From Glandiceps talaboti (lineage: Eukaryota > Hemichordata > Enteropneusta > Spengelidae), in contig NC_135560.1 in the NCBI RefSeq assembly GCF_964340395.1, positions 21,781,675 to 21,845,674 on the forward strand: a DNA stretch of 64,000 bases. Direction: 5' to 3'. Of this stretch, positions 23,649 to 37,788 are shown piece after piece. Below the pieces are notes generated by a model. The model searched no databases. It saw only the letters and a list, made by a program, of their open reading frames with translations, and had not been told where the DNA came from. How positions within the stretch are numbered: position 1 is the stretch's first letter; each line of letters opens with the position of its first letter. A program made the translations under genes and the position numbers.

Positions 23649-25346
23649 TGGGTGAAGAGAACCGAAAAGGAAAACTTTGAAAATAAGAGGGAAAGACAGA
23701 GAGGAAAGAAAATTATTTAAATTTTAAAAACTGAAACATTTTTTTGTCCCGATGCTTCATCTGGAATAAACTTTTACTCCAAGATAACGTTCTGGACGAA
23801 GATTTCTATAGGAACTGACTTTGTATCATTCCGTATACAATTTTGCACTATGGTAGAGTTTAGAGAATGTTTGCAACCCTTCTCATAAAGTTCAGATATT
23901 GAACTTTTCTTGATATTCTCTGGAAGCATTAAATTGCAACTATCAATTATTTGATAATTTATATTTCAATTTCAATTTTGAATAAGTTACTTGAAATATC
24001 CTTCAGTTATTTCATTGTTGTAGTAGTTTTTTGATAACAGCACAATACCCACCATGTTTAAAATCTGAACATTTTAATATATCCTTTATTCATTAGAGAC
24101 ATAGGAAAAATAAGAAAAGGCTGAAGAGTCCCTCCTCCTGTAGTAAAATGAGATTGATGACGCCATCTCTAAATGGATGACCGCATCATTCAGAACCCAT
24201 AGTTACCATGCACTCCAAAGATGCAAATTGCCGGGAAAATCCCCTATGATATGTCAGATAGGGAGTGTTTAAAAGTGCACAACTTGGATACTTTAATATG
24301 ACCGCATTGCATAACATACAAAGGGGATTTCTTTTCCTTATTTTCACCGGATCACAGCACAGATCAATCAAGGAAACTATCACTGCTTGTATCAGAAATC
24401 ATTTAAGGTGAAATTATACACAACAACAAGCCATTTTACTCTAGATGTTTTGATAAATACAGATAAATTAACTCTTAAGCCAGAAAGGAACAGAGAGAAC
24501 TCGCCATTTATCTCATACCCCTAATACTACACTGCCATTGTTTCTATATTGAGGTAGAACACACTTGTTTCAGGTACAAGTTTTGTAACATTTTCACTGT
24601 CACACATTTAGTTGAGGGTTGTTCTGGCATTTCAAATACAGCAGTTTATTTCTCGGTAAATACAACACACCAGGGTAGGATCATATCGACAACCAGCATA
24701 ATCAACATATTCAAATGAATATGATATGATTTTTCGTGTTACAGTTGTAAGTTGAAATGTGTAAAGGATGATAGGCATGGGTCTTGAAAAGAGAAGTACA
24801 GTTTTTGTTGATAAGTTAGACTTTGAAGGTACCCAGCTCTTTGAAGGTATAAGGGATGGTAAGTACAGGGGATATGTCAAGGTGTAATACTTGGAACAAG
24901 TTGTGGTTGACCCATAAAATCAAAGTTACGAGGAGGATAAAAAAAAATCAGGATGTAATTCTGAACAAATAAACACTTTATGTTCAAATTGAATTCAATC
25001 TTACGCTTGTCATTTTTGTCAAACGCGGTTACTATGGTTTCCTTTACAATTTGAGATATAGAGTTGCAGTTTTTAACTGAACCTACTAAAAAGAGCGGGT
25101 CTCTAGGCTACTGTGATGCCATTTTGGTATCACCTTACTTCGATAATGAGTAAAAAAAGAAAGAAAAGGACAAATTTATGAATTTTACTCACATAATAAA
25201 TTTTGCTCACAGAATAAAATAGGAAGATTTTAGTGAGTTGAGTAATATTTGTGTTTCTGTGATTTTTCGTTATTTACAACTTTCTTATTGCTTGTAGAAG
25301 ACGGCAATAACACTAATGACGAAGTCTTGTGATATGATGACTTAGG
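23649..25346 (+). other. Rx 3' UTR and downstream flank
   Basis: No gene is seen. AATAAA at 23765-23770 is the first canonical polyadenylation signal after the stop, and another occurs near 24968. The UTR end cannot be fixed without transcript data. Confidence 0.5.
23765..23770 (+). terminator. Candidate Rx polyadenylation signal AATAAA
   Basis: The first AATAAA hexamer after the Rx stop, about 117 bp downstream. Such hexamers also arise by chance in AT-rich DNA. Confidence 0.4.
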
Positions 25347-26881
25347 TGACCTAGTCTACTGGTGGTGTACTAACTAGTCAAACAAGACTGTCTACTAGAT
25401 ATACTGACCTGGTCTAATAATGGTGTACTAACTAGTCAAACAAGACTGTCTACTAAATATACTGACCTGGTCTAATAATGGTGTACTAACTAGTCAAACA
25501 AGACTGTCTTCTAGATATACTGACCTGGTCTAATAATGGTGTACTAACTAGTCAAACAAGACTGTCTACTAAATATACTGACCTGGTCTAATAATGGTGT
25601 ACTAACTAGTCAAACAAGACTGTCTTCTAGATATACTGACCTGGTCTAATAATGGTGTACTAACTAGTCAAACAAGACTGTCTTCTAGATATACTGACCT
25701 GGTCTAATAATAGTGTACTAACTAGTCAAACAAGACTGTCTACTAAATATACTGACCTGGTCTAATAATGGTGTACCAACTAGTCAAACAAGACTGTCTA
25801 CTAGTTATACTGACCTGGTCTAATAATGGTGTACTAACTAGTCAAAGAAGACTGTCTACTAGATATACTGACCTGGTCTAATAATGGTGTACTAACTAGT
25901 CAAACAAGACTGTCTCCTATATATACTGACCTGGTCTAATAATGGTGTACTAACTAGTCAAACACGACTGTCTGCTAGATATACTGACCTGGTCTAATAA
26001 TGGTGTACTAACTAGTCAAACAAGTCTTTCTCCTAGATACCCTGACCTGGTCTAATAACAGAGTACTAACTTGTCAAACAAGACTCTCACAGATACCCTG
26101 ACCTGGTCTAATAATGGTGTACCAACTAGTCAAACAAGACTGTCTGCTAGATACCCTGACCTGGTCTAATAACGGAGTACTAACTTGTCAAACAAGACTC
26201 TCACAGATACCCTGACCTGGTCTAATAATGGTGTACCAACTAGTCAAACAAGACTGTCTCCTAGATACCCTGACCTGGTCTAATAACGGAGTACTAACTT
26301 GTCAAACAAGACTCTCACAGATACCCTGACCTGGTCTAATAATGGTGTACCAACTAGTCAAACAAGACTGTCTCCTAGATACCCTGACCTGGTCTAATAA
26401 CGGAGTACTAACTTGTCAAACAAGACTCTCACAGATACCCTGACCTGGTCTAATAATGGTGTACTAACTAGTCAAACAAGACTGTCTACTAGATATACTG
26501 ACCTGGTCTAATAATGGTGTACTAACTAGTCAAACAAGACTGTCTCCTAGATACCCTGACCTGGTCTAATAATGGAGTACTAACTTGTCAAACAAGACTG
26601 TCTCACAGATACCCTGACCTGGTCTAATAATGGTGTACCAACTATATAGTCAAACAAGACTGCTGTCTGCTAGATATACTAGTACTGACCTGGTCTAATA
26701 ATGGTGTACTAACTAGTCAAACAAGACTGTCTGCTAGATATACTGACCTGGTCTAATAATGGTGTACCAACTATATAGTCAAACAAGTCTGCTGTCTCCT
26801 AGATACCCTGACCTGGTCTAATAATGGTGTACCAACTAGTCAAACAAGACTGTCTTCTATATATACTGACCTGGTTTAAAA
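25347..26881. repeat. 58-bp minisatellite with 114-bp higher-order repeat
   Basis: About 26 tandem copies of a 58-bp unit containing GTGTACTAACTAGTCAAACA and TGACCTGGTCTAATAA. The first part is nearly homogeneous, with CTACTAGATATAC/CTTCTAGATATAC variants. From about 26059 to 26450 a 58-bp type alternates with a 56-bp type carrying CTTGTC and CTCTCACAGATACC. The 56-bp type starts at 26059, 26173, 26287 and 26401, exactly 114 bp apart. A few units have short TATA or TGC insertions (near 26645 and 26770). No coding potential. Confidence 0.96.
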
Positions 26882-29707
26882 ACTAGTATTTTACACATAC
26901 TGTGAGCTTACGTGAAGTATGAGTACGTTTGTTGTAGGTTCACAGTCATGCATTAGTGTGAGTGATGCTGGATCGGAAGGGAAATTATTCTCACAGGAGA
27001 AGTGAAGCTTGGGCATAATCATGTCTCATTTCGACCACACGGTTTTCATCCAGGAAATATCAAAATAACTGACGAAATCATTTCGAGAGCAAGCACTCCA
27101 ACAGGAAGCTTCTGATCAATTAACAGAGGTGGCTTTCTCTGCTGGGAATTACTGAGAGGGTCGTAACGAATTTGAAATTAGGGACAGTGGAGAAATGAAA
27201 TAGACTAGGACCGGAGATACCAGTCAAGCAGACTTAATACAATCTGTCACCACTGAAATCGACATGGTGGACGAGAGACTCGAGAAATTATACACAGGAA
27301 ATTGACAATGGATGAAAAAGATCAAGAATTTGAAATTCCGTAATTTTATTTGTGTGGTGATTAGGATTTGTTTCTATAAGTCTTGGATTTGGTTTCAATT
27401 ACACTGGGGATATGACTGGTGAATTTAGAGGTAGTGTGTGATTATGTTTGACACATAAAACTACCCACAATGCTCTAGTCACCCTCTGTTCACCCCTATC
27501 AGAATCAAATATGTAAATTATGGACAACTAGTATGGTTTTTAGAACAAAAACGTACGATACAAAATGAATAACCATTGATTTTCGAACTTTAAACAGAAT
27601 TATTTGGACTCGGGGGACAATTATTCCTGAAATAACACATGTTCCGAAGAATACTCAAACTGTATTTGATAGATACCTATTGAATTTGAATCATGATCTG
27701 ACGTCCAAGTGGCACAAAAATGGCACTCAAAATGCAAATTGTTAAAATGCGATCTTAACTAAGTAAGTTGTTGCACATTACTCAAAAGATGCATAAGCTG
27801 GTTTGGTTTGACTTTTTCGTCAGGATCCTCAAAAGCTGTTTTGTTTTCATTTAAGCAAAGAGAGACAAGTCCCTTTCATTTTCTTTTATTGCTCAATTTA
27901 GTCAGGAATTTGACTGCAATAGAGAAGAAACAGGCTTGTTATTCGATCACTATAAGATGCAATAAACACAATTTAGGCAATCATACCTCATGCAAATTAC
28001 ATTTTTCCCAATCAGATATCGGTTTCGTGCCACTCTCAATCTGTTCAAGTCAATTTCAAAGCTATCTATAAATATTTATATTAGATCTCGTCTTTTCCCA
28101 GAACACGGCGATCTATTTCAGTTGTACTTTTTCATTATTACTAGCCGTCCGTTGACTCTTGCAGTTTCAAATCCATTTATTTTTACATGTCACGTGATAT
28201 ATGTCCTTCTTAGAACGATGGTGTTTTGACATGTATAATTATGAAACAGCGTTTACTGGATGACATTTTCGACAGTCTTTTAAGTCACCTAGCTTTTCAT
28301 TTTTTCTAACAGTGTGAAATCAAGTGACATTTCCTCTACGAAAAACTCGGAGAAAGGAATTAGAATGACTGAATCGGGGTATGAATACTTGAATAATGTT
28401 TTTTTTTAATTCATAACTGAAAAAGAACGTCCATTTTCAGATAAGGATTTCTACGGAAAGTAAATGAAATAAGTCTAAAAGTAAGCTGATTCGGATAAAT
28501 GAACCAATAAATTAGAAACTTACAAAGAAACGAAAAGGAAAGTTTGGAGTTTATGTGGATGATTAACAGAATCGTGTAAGTACATGAGAGTCAGCTTGTT
28601 TGGTTTTAGGTTTTAATTATACGGAAAGTTATGTGGATGATTCTGGAGAATACAGAGGAGGTTGAAAAAATAAAAATTTTCACTAAAGTGAGTTATGGTT
28701 TCGGTCCTCGTTGTCCTTTATATACTTTGTGGAGTTATACTTCCATGGTCAAAACAAGATAATGCATAAACAGGTCGACCTAGCGCATTTGTGGAGAAAG
28801 GGGATTGCAGACGGTACATAGAACAACTTGTTATACTTTGAAAATAAGGTACATTGAGGGTACCGGGTATCAAAACGCAAAGAGATGTTGGGTTCTTATG
28901 GCTCAATACCAAGATATGATATAACACGTACGGGTTAGCAGATTGCAAAATGGTCGGCTTGTTGTGCTTATCCAATTTCTCCCGTTGGAGTAAAGAGAAA
29001 GTACTATGGCCAGTTGATGGAACCAATATATGGAGACATTTATTGACAAATGAAAGTACTATATAGCCTGTTGGTGGAACCAATATATGCAGACATTTGT
29101 GTGACAATTATTAACACTCCTAATGAGTGTGGTAATTGTACATGTAACTATGGTGTAACATAGTTTGTTGTGTATCTAACTTGAAACGTGAGAATATACG
29201 ATGACGTCCAGTCTTGTTTTCTTTCTTCGCAAATACATTGAATTTATGATATATCAGTTCACAGTGCCACGTAAGATATGGTTATCCTAATGAGTGTACA
29301 TTAAAAAGATTTCCTTGAAGGTCTACATCACATCAATAAATTGTTACAGAATCTGACCCAGTCAACTTTAAGACTACAAACGAATGCACTCACAATACTA
29401 TTGTGTTCATATTAATACATTATGACGTAACAACTACAACTTGTAATCGGTGTCAACATAAAATCTTGTTTCCTACTAAGGGCAAATGTTGACGATAGAA
29501 ACGTCATGTCATATCTGTGTGTGAATTATGGCGCATTATCACATTCTGTCTGCTTCTTAATATAATCTATCCAGAGCCACAACATAAAGATTGCAATTAT
29601 ATATCCATTAAACTGAAATCGGTACACATAACTTACAGAAAAATTACAATCGGCATGTTTCGTTTTGTGGATTATTGAAAAAGTTCTTGCTTAATTTTCA
29701 TGCATCG

Positions 29708-29719
<12 letters not shown>
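26882..29719. other. Intergenic, no gene recognised
   Basis: Only short chance frames are present. A local duplication of about 60 bp, containing ACCAATATATG and AGACATTT, occurs near 28990-29105 and gives a minus-strand frame with the repeated peptide KCLHILVP. No homology is recognised. Confidence 0.5.

Positions 29720-29802
<83 letters not shown>
29720..29802. repeat. (TA)n microsatellite
   Basis: About 41 TA copies preceded by a short (CT)n run at 29707-29719. Confidence 0.95.
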
Positions 29803-29803
<1 letters not shown>

Positions 29804-30544
29804 CATGGTGAACAGTAAAACAACGGGTTATATAATACATATCAACGTTGTTTATATCAATCAACTGATGGAAATAAATTTGTTACATCGCCACTTATCA
29901 ACTAATGGAAATTTGTTATGTTACAGCTGACTCAGTTCGAAAAAGGGACTCGTAGTAAATGATACATATTTTGAAAGCTGGAGTTCAGAATTGTAAGATA
30001 TCAAATGATGAAACTGGAAAACGTTAAATTGAAGAAAAAAAGGAGAAGGGGGTCACTAAAATATCCCATATCTGATATAAACAATCTCACCTGTATTCCC
30101 TCACAATATCTTACTATTCCTGACTATGATATCACTGTCAAAACCATAATGGAAAAATCGATATAAACCCTCGTTTCTCCGGCTTATTTACCGAGACTAT
30201 TATCAAACTTAAACATTGCCACGAGAATACTATCATGTTAACGTGCCACAATCTGAGTTTATAAACCTTTTACTCAAAGTGAAAATATTTACGTAAAACC
30301 TTGATTAAACTACTCTAGTATAATATTACTGTCAATGCATACCTTCTATCACATTACATTTGTCTTCTGCCATTGTTAGAACAGTTGATTTCCTAGTATG
30401 GATTCCTCGACATTTTTGGATACGTATGCAAAATTACGTCATCGTATCGTTTATATGTTATATATTAATACTAGGTTTGAATTCAGTCAAATGTTAGTGA
30501 TCGTTAAGTATGCTTCAGTAAGTAGAATACTACGGGTGGTTGTT

Positions 30545-30667
30545 AACTATGCAGCATAAATCTTGCCCAAAAATGCATAAATTCAGTGTGTGCTCCTTTA
30601 AAGTTAGAACTATGCAGCGTAATCTTGCCCAAAAAATGCATAAACTCAATGTGTGCTCCTTAAAGTT
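30545..30667. repeat. Tandem duplication, about 63-bp unit
   Basis: Two copies containing AACTATGCAGC, ATCTTGCCCAAAAA and GTGTGCTCCTT start at 30545 and 30608. They differ by a few substitutions and single-base indels. Confidence 0.9.
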
Positions 30668-32720
30668 ATGATGAGACCGACGTTTATTGACAACTTTTTT
30701 TTATGGTACGAATGTGTTGTTGAAAGTTCATCCTTTCTTTTGGTGGCGTTAATTGTCCTGAAAGGTTGTTCTGAATATGTTCGTGACTTGCTTACGAATA
30801 AAGGTAACAACGAATTCATTAAAGGTATGAATCTATTGCTAATCCACTGTAGGTAGGGTATTCCTATTGACCCGTGTTAGCCCATCACATCGTGCAGTCT
30901 AAACGAAGACACGGTAACCCCGGTTGATTTTGTCGTAGCAATCAAAATCCCTCGATCCGTGTCTTTGCTAGCATGTCTTCTTCGGGACACGGCATTCAAT
31001 CTCAGACCACAAGAAAATAGTTAGTGGTCTGCGATTCAACACGGTAAAGGAATGTGGTTCAGTTGCACTAAGGCACGATTTAGTTTCCAATAAGGGGACA
31101 ATTGTTTCAGACAAATTTATGAGAACAGGGATCCATTTTAAATACAGTGTTGAGGTGCTGATGGAGGGGGAGAGTACAGGGGTAAATATGTCTGTAAATA
31201 CTAAAGATTCGCAAAACAAGTAACCCGTCACTGCATCCACTGCTGTTACAAAAAGTTTGTAAAGAGACCAAAAGCTGCCTATTAGGGATGCATTGTACTG
31301 TGCTCTGGCACTAATGCTGTGTGTGTGAAATGGGAGGCAGTCTCCTTTTCACATACGATCAATGGTAATATCAGGAGGCGGGGCCTCGGATCACCCTCAA
31401 GTATTGGCTATAGTTTAAAAGTAAGAACTCTGGCGCCGGACTTGCAAATTAGCGAACCGATGATCGTTGTTTAGCACCCTCTGTACATGTGGGTGAGCAA
31501 GTTGAATGGAAGTCTTACGCCCCATCGAGTCAGTACCATGACCATCAAATGCGACAAATGAGGGTCTTCTTTCGTACAAAGGTGTATGTATTTTTGTCTA
31601 TACGTCTTTGGTGTGAAGTAACGATCAGACCCTGCCCAAGAGACCAGTAAATACAGACCCCACAACACCTTCGTTGTTTTAATTTACGTCTGTTCCAGAC
31701 TTGGACGGTGTCAGACAACCGAACAATACATCTCCTAGCCACAACACTTTCAATGCGTGGCGGTCTATTATTGTGAATTGACTCGTTGTGTTTCCGTGAA
31801 TTCCCCTCTCCACGGGGTTCCTGGTGTGAATAGGCGACAAATAAGAAGGGAGACTGTTGATTGGGGATGAAAGGGTAAAATCGAAGTCGATCATATCGAC
31901 AATAATGATATGCCGATAAATATACACACTTTAATTAGAAAACGCCAAAACACCTTTCAAATGTGAAAAAAACACGTTCTCTTGTTTGGGGTGCTGGTCT
32001 GAAAGTTTCTTAGCGTATCACGCCGAGACGGGTATTTCTCAGTAAAATATATACCCCTCAGAGTAAAAGAATACAGTGTCAATGTCAAATTGTCGTGCTC
32101 AAATATCGACAAAGCAGAGCTGAAAACTTAGCTATACTTGGTCTATGGTATCCTTGACTAATTAGGGATTTTGAAAGAGTTCCTTAGGGGTGTTCGAAAG
32201 GACGGTATTGACATATGCTCAAAACGATAGCAAGGTATACTTGGTACACACGTCTCGGGAAATATGATTCAGTGCGATTGTATATCGATATTGCTATTGG
32301 CAAACGGATCCAAACGGGTTTATAAGTTACCTTCGTAATTGTTAACACGTTACAAGAATCAGCGTCAAAGTTAGGCATGACAAATTAGCTACAATGTACA
32401 TGAATTACACAACGGCTTATCTTTCTGTGAACGCTGGGTAGTCAATTATGGCATTGAATCGATCGGCAGTCGTTGAACCGTGATCCGTGCTTTCTTGATC
32501 CGATAATTTAGTTCGACGAAACAAACAGTTGCAGGTATAATTTTCTTCCTAAAAATCCCGTTCTGCATATTTCAGCTGTTGGCAAACGAAACTATCTCAC
32601 TGTTTCTATGCCAAGTTACTGTCTCTACAACAAATAGATGGCAATTAAAACATTCTTAAGTTCATACTCTTCAACTTAATTCGGACTAATGAACGGTTGT
32701 ACAGAAAACATCTGAGAAAG

Positions 32721-32877
32721 GTTTATGTCGTGAAGACTAGGAGTTTAGGTTGTTTCCAATCTCCAAACGAATTCAAATGCTGTGACAGCCCGGTGTACGG
32801 TTTATGTGAAGACTTAGGGGTTTAGGTCGTTTCCAATCTCCAAACGAATTCGAATGCTCTGACAGCCCGGTGTACGA
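32721..32877. repeat. Tandem duplication, about 79-bp unit
   Basis: Two copies start at 32721 and 32800, sharing TTTCCAATCTCCAAACGAAT and GACAGCCCGGTGTACG. A third partial start (ATTTATGTC) follows at 32877. Confidence 0.92.
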
Positions 32878-35210
32878 TTTATGTCAAAAACTAAGGTGGA
32901 CGGATGGTTTTGGTGTAAATGTTAAATATTGAATGCTGAACTTAACTCGGTAGAAATGTTTAATAATGTTGTCATTTTACTGCACCGCATTGCAAAACAA
33001 GACAGAACATGCATTTGGAGAGAGGTATCTGTAGAGGAATGTTATTGAGTGCCAGATAACGGAACGAAATTGTGTTCGTAATCATATACTAGTCTTCCTT
33101 CTTGTTTTTCTTTCACCCTGAAACTGTAGGTAATAAAGTCATCATGACATTTTTCTTACATTTATGTGAGGGCATATCATTCATCAGTGTCAGACTCACA
33201 CTTTCATCTCCAACCACGATGGTCAGGCATTGACAAAAGAAAATCCTGAAATGTTTTGAAGGAAATGAAAAAAAAAAAATTTGTATGGTACTGCAAGGTG
33301 AATGTTGCGCGTATTTAATTCACCCTTTGTTGATTTCATTGTGTTATACGATATTTGATAATTGTTTGGTGAGTACATGTTTAGGCCGCCACTCTGCGAT
33401 GTCGGTAGATATACAAGAATGTTTTTTAAACATCTGAACTTATTCAGTTTATACAGTGCGAGTTGAAAAGTTGAAAAGTTGAAATTATAAAGTCTTTCAG
33501 TAACTAGAGCTTGTCAAATGTTACATCATCGTTGTGGCAATGAGCAAAACGGAGTTCCCACTTGACTTACAAATGGTACTGTGATGTGTTTAGTATGATG
33601 AAATTTTAAAACAACAATCACATTATCATATCAATTTGCTGAATGTGGCAATTTTTCGCTTGGCAAACACGGTTTGATTAAAAATTATCAATCAACTGAA
33701 CTTCTACTTTACTGAGTAAATGTCAAAATTCTGTTACAAAAACGACCAACTTACAAAAATCCTGAATAGCTAGGCCGTAAATTATTTGATCAAAGATTTG
33801 AGACTATTTTACATAATCAAGAATTTCATGTAACCCTATTATAGTTGTCATATTTACTAGCAGTAAGTGCTACAAAACTGTTATTACCAAATAAGCTTAT
33901 ACTATATTTCAGATAATTATACTCATTTGTTTTGTACCAATTTTTAGCAAATTAAGATTGTGGCCTCTACTCGATCAAGTAGACACGCAGTTGAACAGTC
34001 ATGCGAGAAAACTGTCAGGGCGAGATGGGAAGTTTAGTTATTTGATCAATGAATGTGCTATTGTAGTTATAGGCTATAGGTAACTCTGTTCCTGGTAGGT
34101 CAGGTTTTTAGAAAGTCTAGTCTGCATGAGACCTGACATGTAGGGTCAAACGTTTGGAATAAAAGTGAAATACAGTTTAAGCATAGAGTGCAGGAATTGT
34201 CCTTTTGCTCTAACAATAATGTTATAGTCGAACCATTCAGTCATGTAATGGTCAAGTGAGAACAACTACTTGTTGAATTCAGTTACATTCTTACGTATTT
34301 ACCGTCACGGTGTCTGTTGTAACTTCGCTCATTGTTGCTATAGCTATGACATCCACCAACCAGGACAAAACCAAACACAATAACTAAATACGTTGTTCAC
34401 AAGATTCACCCTCAACTTTTCATCCATCTGCTTTCAGGTTTAAACAAATGTCGTTTGATTACATACATAAAACAGAATTATTTCAAGGATCAAAAAAACA
34501 ATTTTCTTTGCTGATATTTCTGATTTCATTCTATAAAATCCGTTATCATCAAACGATGTCACAGGATGACGACGGACAGTCCATAAAAAGTCACTTTAAA
34601 CGAGTCCTATAAATGTTAATCACTATTTTATAACTAACAACACTCTGTAATTCTAAGTGTTCGTAAACCTGGTGTCAATGCCCGTTGAGATGGGTTTGGA
34701 TTTCTATCCTTTTTATATAGACTTTTTTCAACATTTGATCATTTTTTTAGTTCTTTTTGTCGTCCTTGTCAGTTTTTAAGTTGTTTATTTTACTCACGTG
34801 ACTCCATAGAAACTTCTGTCTGAAATAAAAGAAAACGTGAATAAACACAAAATACAATATGGGTTACATCATAAACCAGCAAACCACGTATTGCCTAGTT
34901 ACCACACAGTAGCAAATACTGCTCATGGCCATCCCTCCATGCCATGCACAGATAATCCAAGAAAAAAGTTTTATTTTATTTACACTGTGCCAGCTGGGAC
35001 AGGATAATTACTGTTACTTCATAGACCCCTCTTTTCAACATATATAACATAAATTAACATTGCCAGTTTTATTAAGATAATTGATTTTATTTGAACTTCA
35101 TAAAAAGGTCTATCTGAAAGAAAACGAAAGCATGGAAAAACACACATCATGAATCGACCGTTAGACCTTTGATTGCCTCGTCTCCAAAGTTCGTGAGAGA
35201 ATGTAGGTCG

Positions 35211-35262
35211 CAACCAACCAACCAACCAACCAACCAACCAACCGACCGACCGACCGACCCAC
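35211..35262. repeat. (CAAC)n/(CGAC)n microsatellite
   Basis: CCAA repeats change to CCGA repeats in the last third of the tract. Confidence 0.93.
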
Positions 35263-37333
35263 CAGTGTTTGTCAAAGATGGCTATAGCTGTACGAAGACA
35301 ACACAATAAAAAAGTTTATAATGAGTCTGTATTGGTAAACATTTCACCCTCCAAGCCGCCATGGACATAATTTCTATATAATTGTTCATAGTTACTAGTA
35401 GTCTTGTAAACCTTCCATTTTACTGCTAATACATTTTAACATATTGTCAATGAGTGTTACAAAATATCAAAATGGAGAGTCGGATTCATTCACCAATCAT
35501 CACAAAATGTCATAACTGAAAGTGCGGCATTGTCGACAAAAATAAGACACAGGATGCATCGGATAACAAAAGTCCTACATCTCCTCTTTTCACATCAACT
35601 ACATTAACTTATAAAATTTCATAATGACGAAATAGGGGGCTCCCAGCGTATGTAGTATCTGGAAACCTTAATGTGACACAAAGAAGCTTGGCGTCCATTA
35701 CAGCTGTTACATGGTTATCCGAATTCGTTCTACACACGCGTGACTATGAAACGGACCCAATCGTGTCAATTGAAACACGCCAATTTGACATTGATAGCAA
35801 GTTTATCAAACCATCCCATACTGACTGTGGTAAGAAGCTAACAATAGTACTGACATTTGACAAATCTCCTATCTCCTTTCACCCGTACCTGGTACTTGAA
35901 ACAATATTGCTTATTCGAGTTATTTTAATAATGAATAACGTGGTATATACGCCAGTCTGATCAGCGGCGCAGTTCATCCGCCAAGGTAAATAACAAACCA
36001 CACAATATATATGAAATTACACTGATAAAAAGGAGTGCCCCATTATCCATAGAGTACATCAAAATCGAACATTTATATGAATGAGTCGACACCCAAAATG
36101 TGCAAGCTGTGGCACTATGAAATCAAGGCGGCCATTAGATCGGGAGAATTCCAGTATTACAACAATTTAGGATTCGGACGAACTGTACACGCTACTTCTC
36201 CATCTAATGACAGCGAAATCATTGTTTTGTTTTGTTTTTTGAAAAAAAAACCCAATTATTATACTCAAAACTGAATGGCTAAAAACATAAAGGGGCAATT
36301 ATTAGCGTAATCTGTTAAGGTTTATCCAAATTGTGGTAACATTTTGCCCACTTCATTAAGCCAGTAGACAGATGTGTCCGACTAGTTAGGCAGAACATGC
36401 ACAGCCGGCAACAAGACTAATCGACTGTACAACACGTAACGTCCGTTTCTCCAACTGTAATAACAAGTGTCATCTCGCTTATTGTTATATTGTATTTCAT
36501 GGATAAGACATTTCATTAAAAATTTATATATTAATCAATTTATCGAAATAGTAAGTACAGTTGCATATTTCTCTTTTGAAGTTCTTGGAGATGCCGTCCA
36601 TCAAAACCCAATGACAATATAACTTATTAATCTATAATAAGTGAATGGTTGCTGACATTAACCATATAGTTACGGCATTTAAGAATTTCACGTATAAAAA
36701 TAGGTCGACTTTAAGCGCCACATACACAACATTTTCTGGCAGTCAACGAGTGTTTATGAGTTGATCATATTATCTCCTTAAGCTGATCAAACTACGTGTA
36801 AATTAATTATTACGTACACCAATCAAGTAATTGTCATCACCAATCATCCATGGCCTCAGGCTGTCTGCCAACATAAGCATATTGATGAAGAAAAGAATGG
36901 AAAATAGGTGACGTGATGATTCTGCCTTCGTTTTTTACAACAATAATCACGATCGGATTAACGTAATATAGGAATTCTGTAACATTAGTTTTCATTAATA
37001 GATGGGTGTTCATGCAAATGAGTCGAGGTCAGATCTCTCTAATTCTCATGGTTTTTAAAAAGCCAAACAATAATTAAAAATGCAAGCTGTTGTACACATT
37101 ATAGAAATGACATGCAATCTAACGATACATCGACACCAACGTAGGCATTGGTCATGTTGACTAACTTAGTACTTAGGGCATGTGACATATAAATATAATG
37201 TTGTTGAGAAGAATCTAGTCATTCTTTATTGCAATCATTTGATCACTTCAGTATATATTATTAATGCATTTTAGTTCCTTATTAATGTAACATATATACT
37301 ACAGATCTCAGAGCTTCTCAATAGGACACCATA

Positions 37334-37407
<74 letters not shown>

Positions 37408-37433
37408 CCGTCCGTCCGTCCGTCCGTCCGTCC

Positions 37434-37467
<34 letters not shown>

Positions 37468-37788
37468 TTATCTTTCTGTCTATGTATGTATGTATGTATG
37501 TATGTATGTATGTATGTATGTATGTATGTATGTATGTATGTATGTATGTATGTATGTATGTATGTATGTATGTATGTATGTATGTGTGTATGTGTGTGTA
37601 TGTATGTATGTATGTATGTATGTATGTATGTATGTATGTATGTATGTATGTGTGTATGTGTGTGTATGTATGTATGTATGTATGTATGTATGTATGTATG
37701 TATGTATGTATGTGTGTATGTGTGTGTATGTATGTATGTATGTATGTATGTATGTATGTATGTATGTATGTATGTATGTATGTATGTA
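37334..37788. repeat. Compound tetranucleotide array (TCTG/TCCG/TATG)
   Basis: 455 bp: TCTG repeats, an internal TCCG block (about 37400-37436), more TCTG, then a TATG block from about 37481. The TATG block carries the interruption TGTGTGTATGTGTGTGTA at about 37583, 37649 and 37711, spaced 66 and 62 bp. Cys/Met/Tyr/Val and His/Ile/Tyr/Thr frames on both strands are artefacts. Confidence 0.96.

Larger units (their letters stand above)
29803..37333. other. Intergenic between Rx and the minus-strand homeobox gene, no gene recognised
   Basis: Holds two short tandem duplications (30545-30667 and 32721-32877), a (CAAC)n/(CGAC)n run (35211-35262) and an exact POU octamer ATGCAAAT at 37012-37019. 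A 95-codon plus-strand frame (35673-35960) has no recognisable domain and no ATG at its start, so it is not called. No homeodomain-like exon was found. Confidence 0.5.

Noticed and set aside
28718-29107. 129-codon minus-strand frame with repeated KCLHILVP peptide
   Set aside because: The internal repeat comes from a local DNA duplication of about 60 bp. No domain is recognised.
35673-35960. 95-codon plus-strand frame
   Set aside because: Starts without ATG, has no recognisable domain or splice context, and is within the length expected for chance frames over 64 kb.
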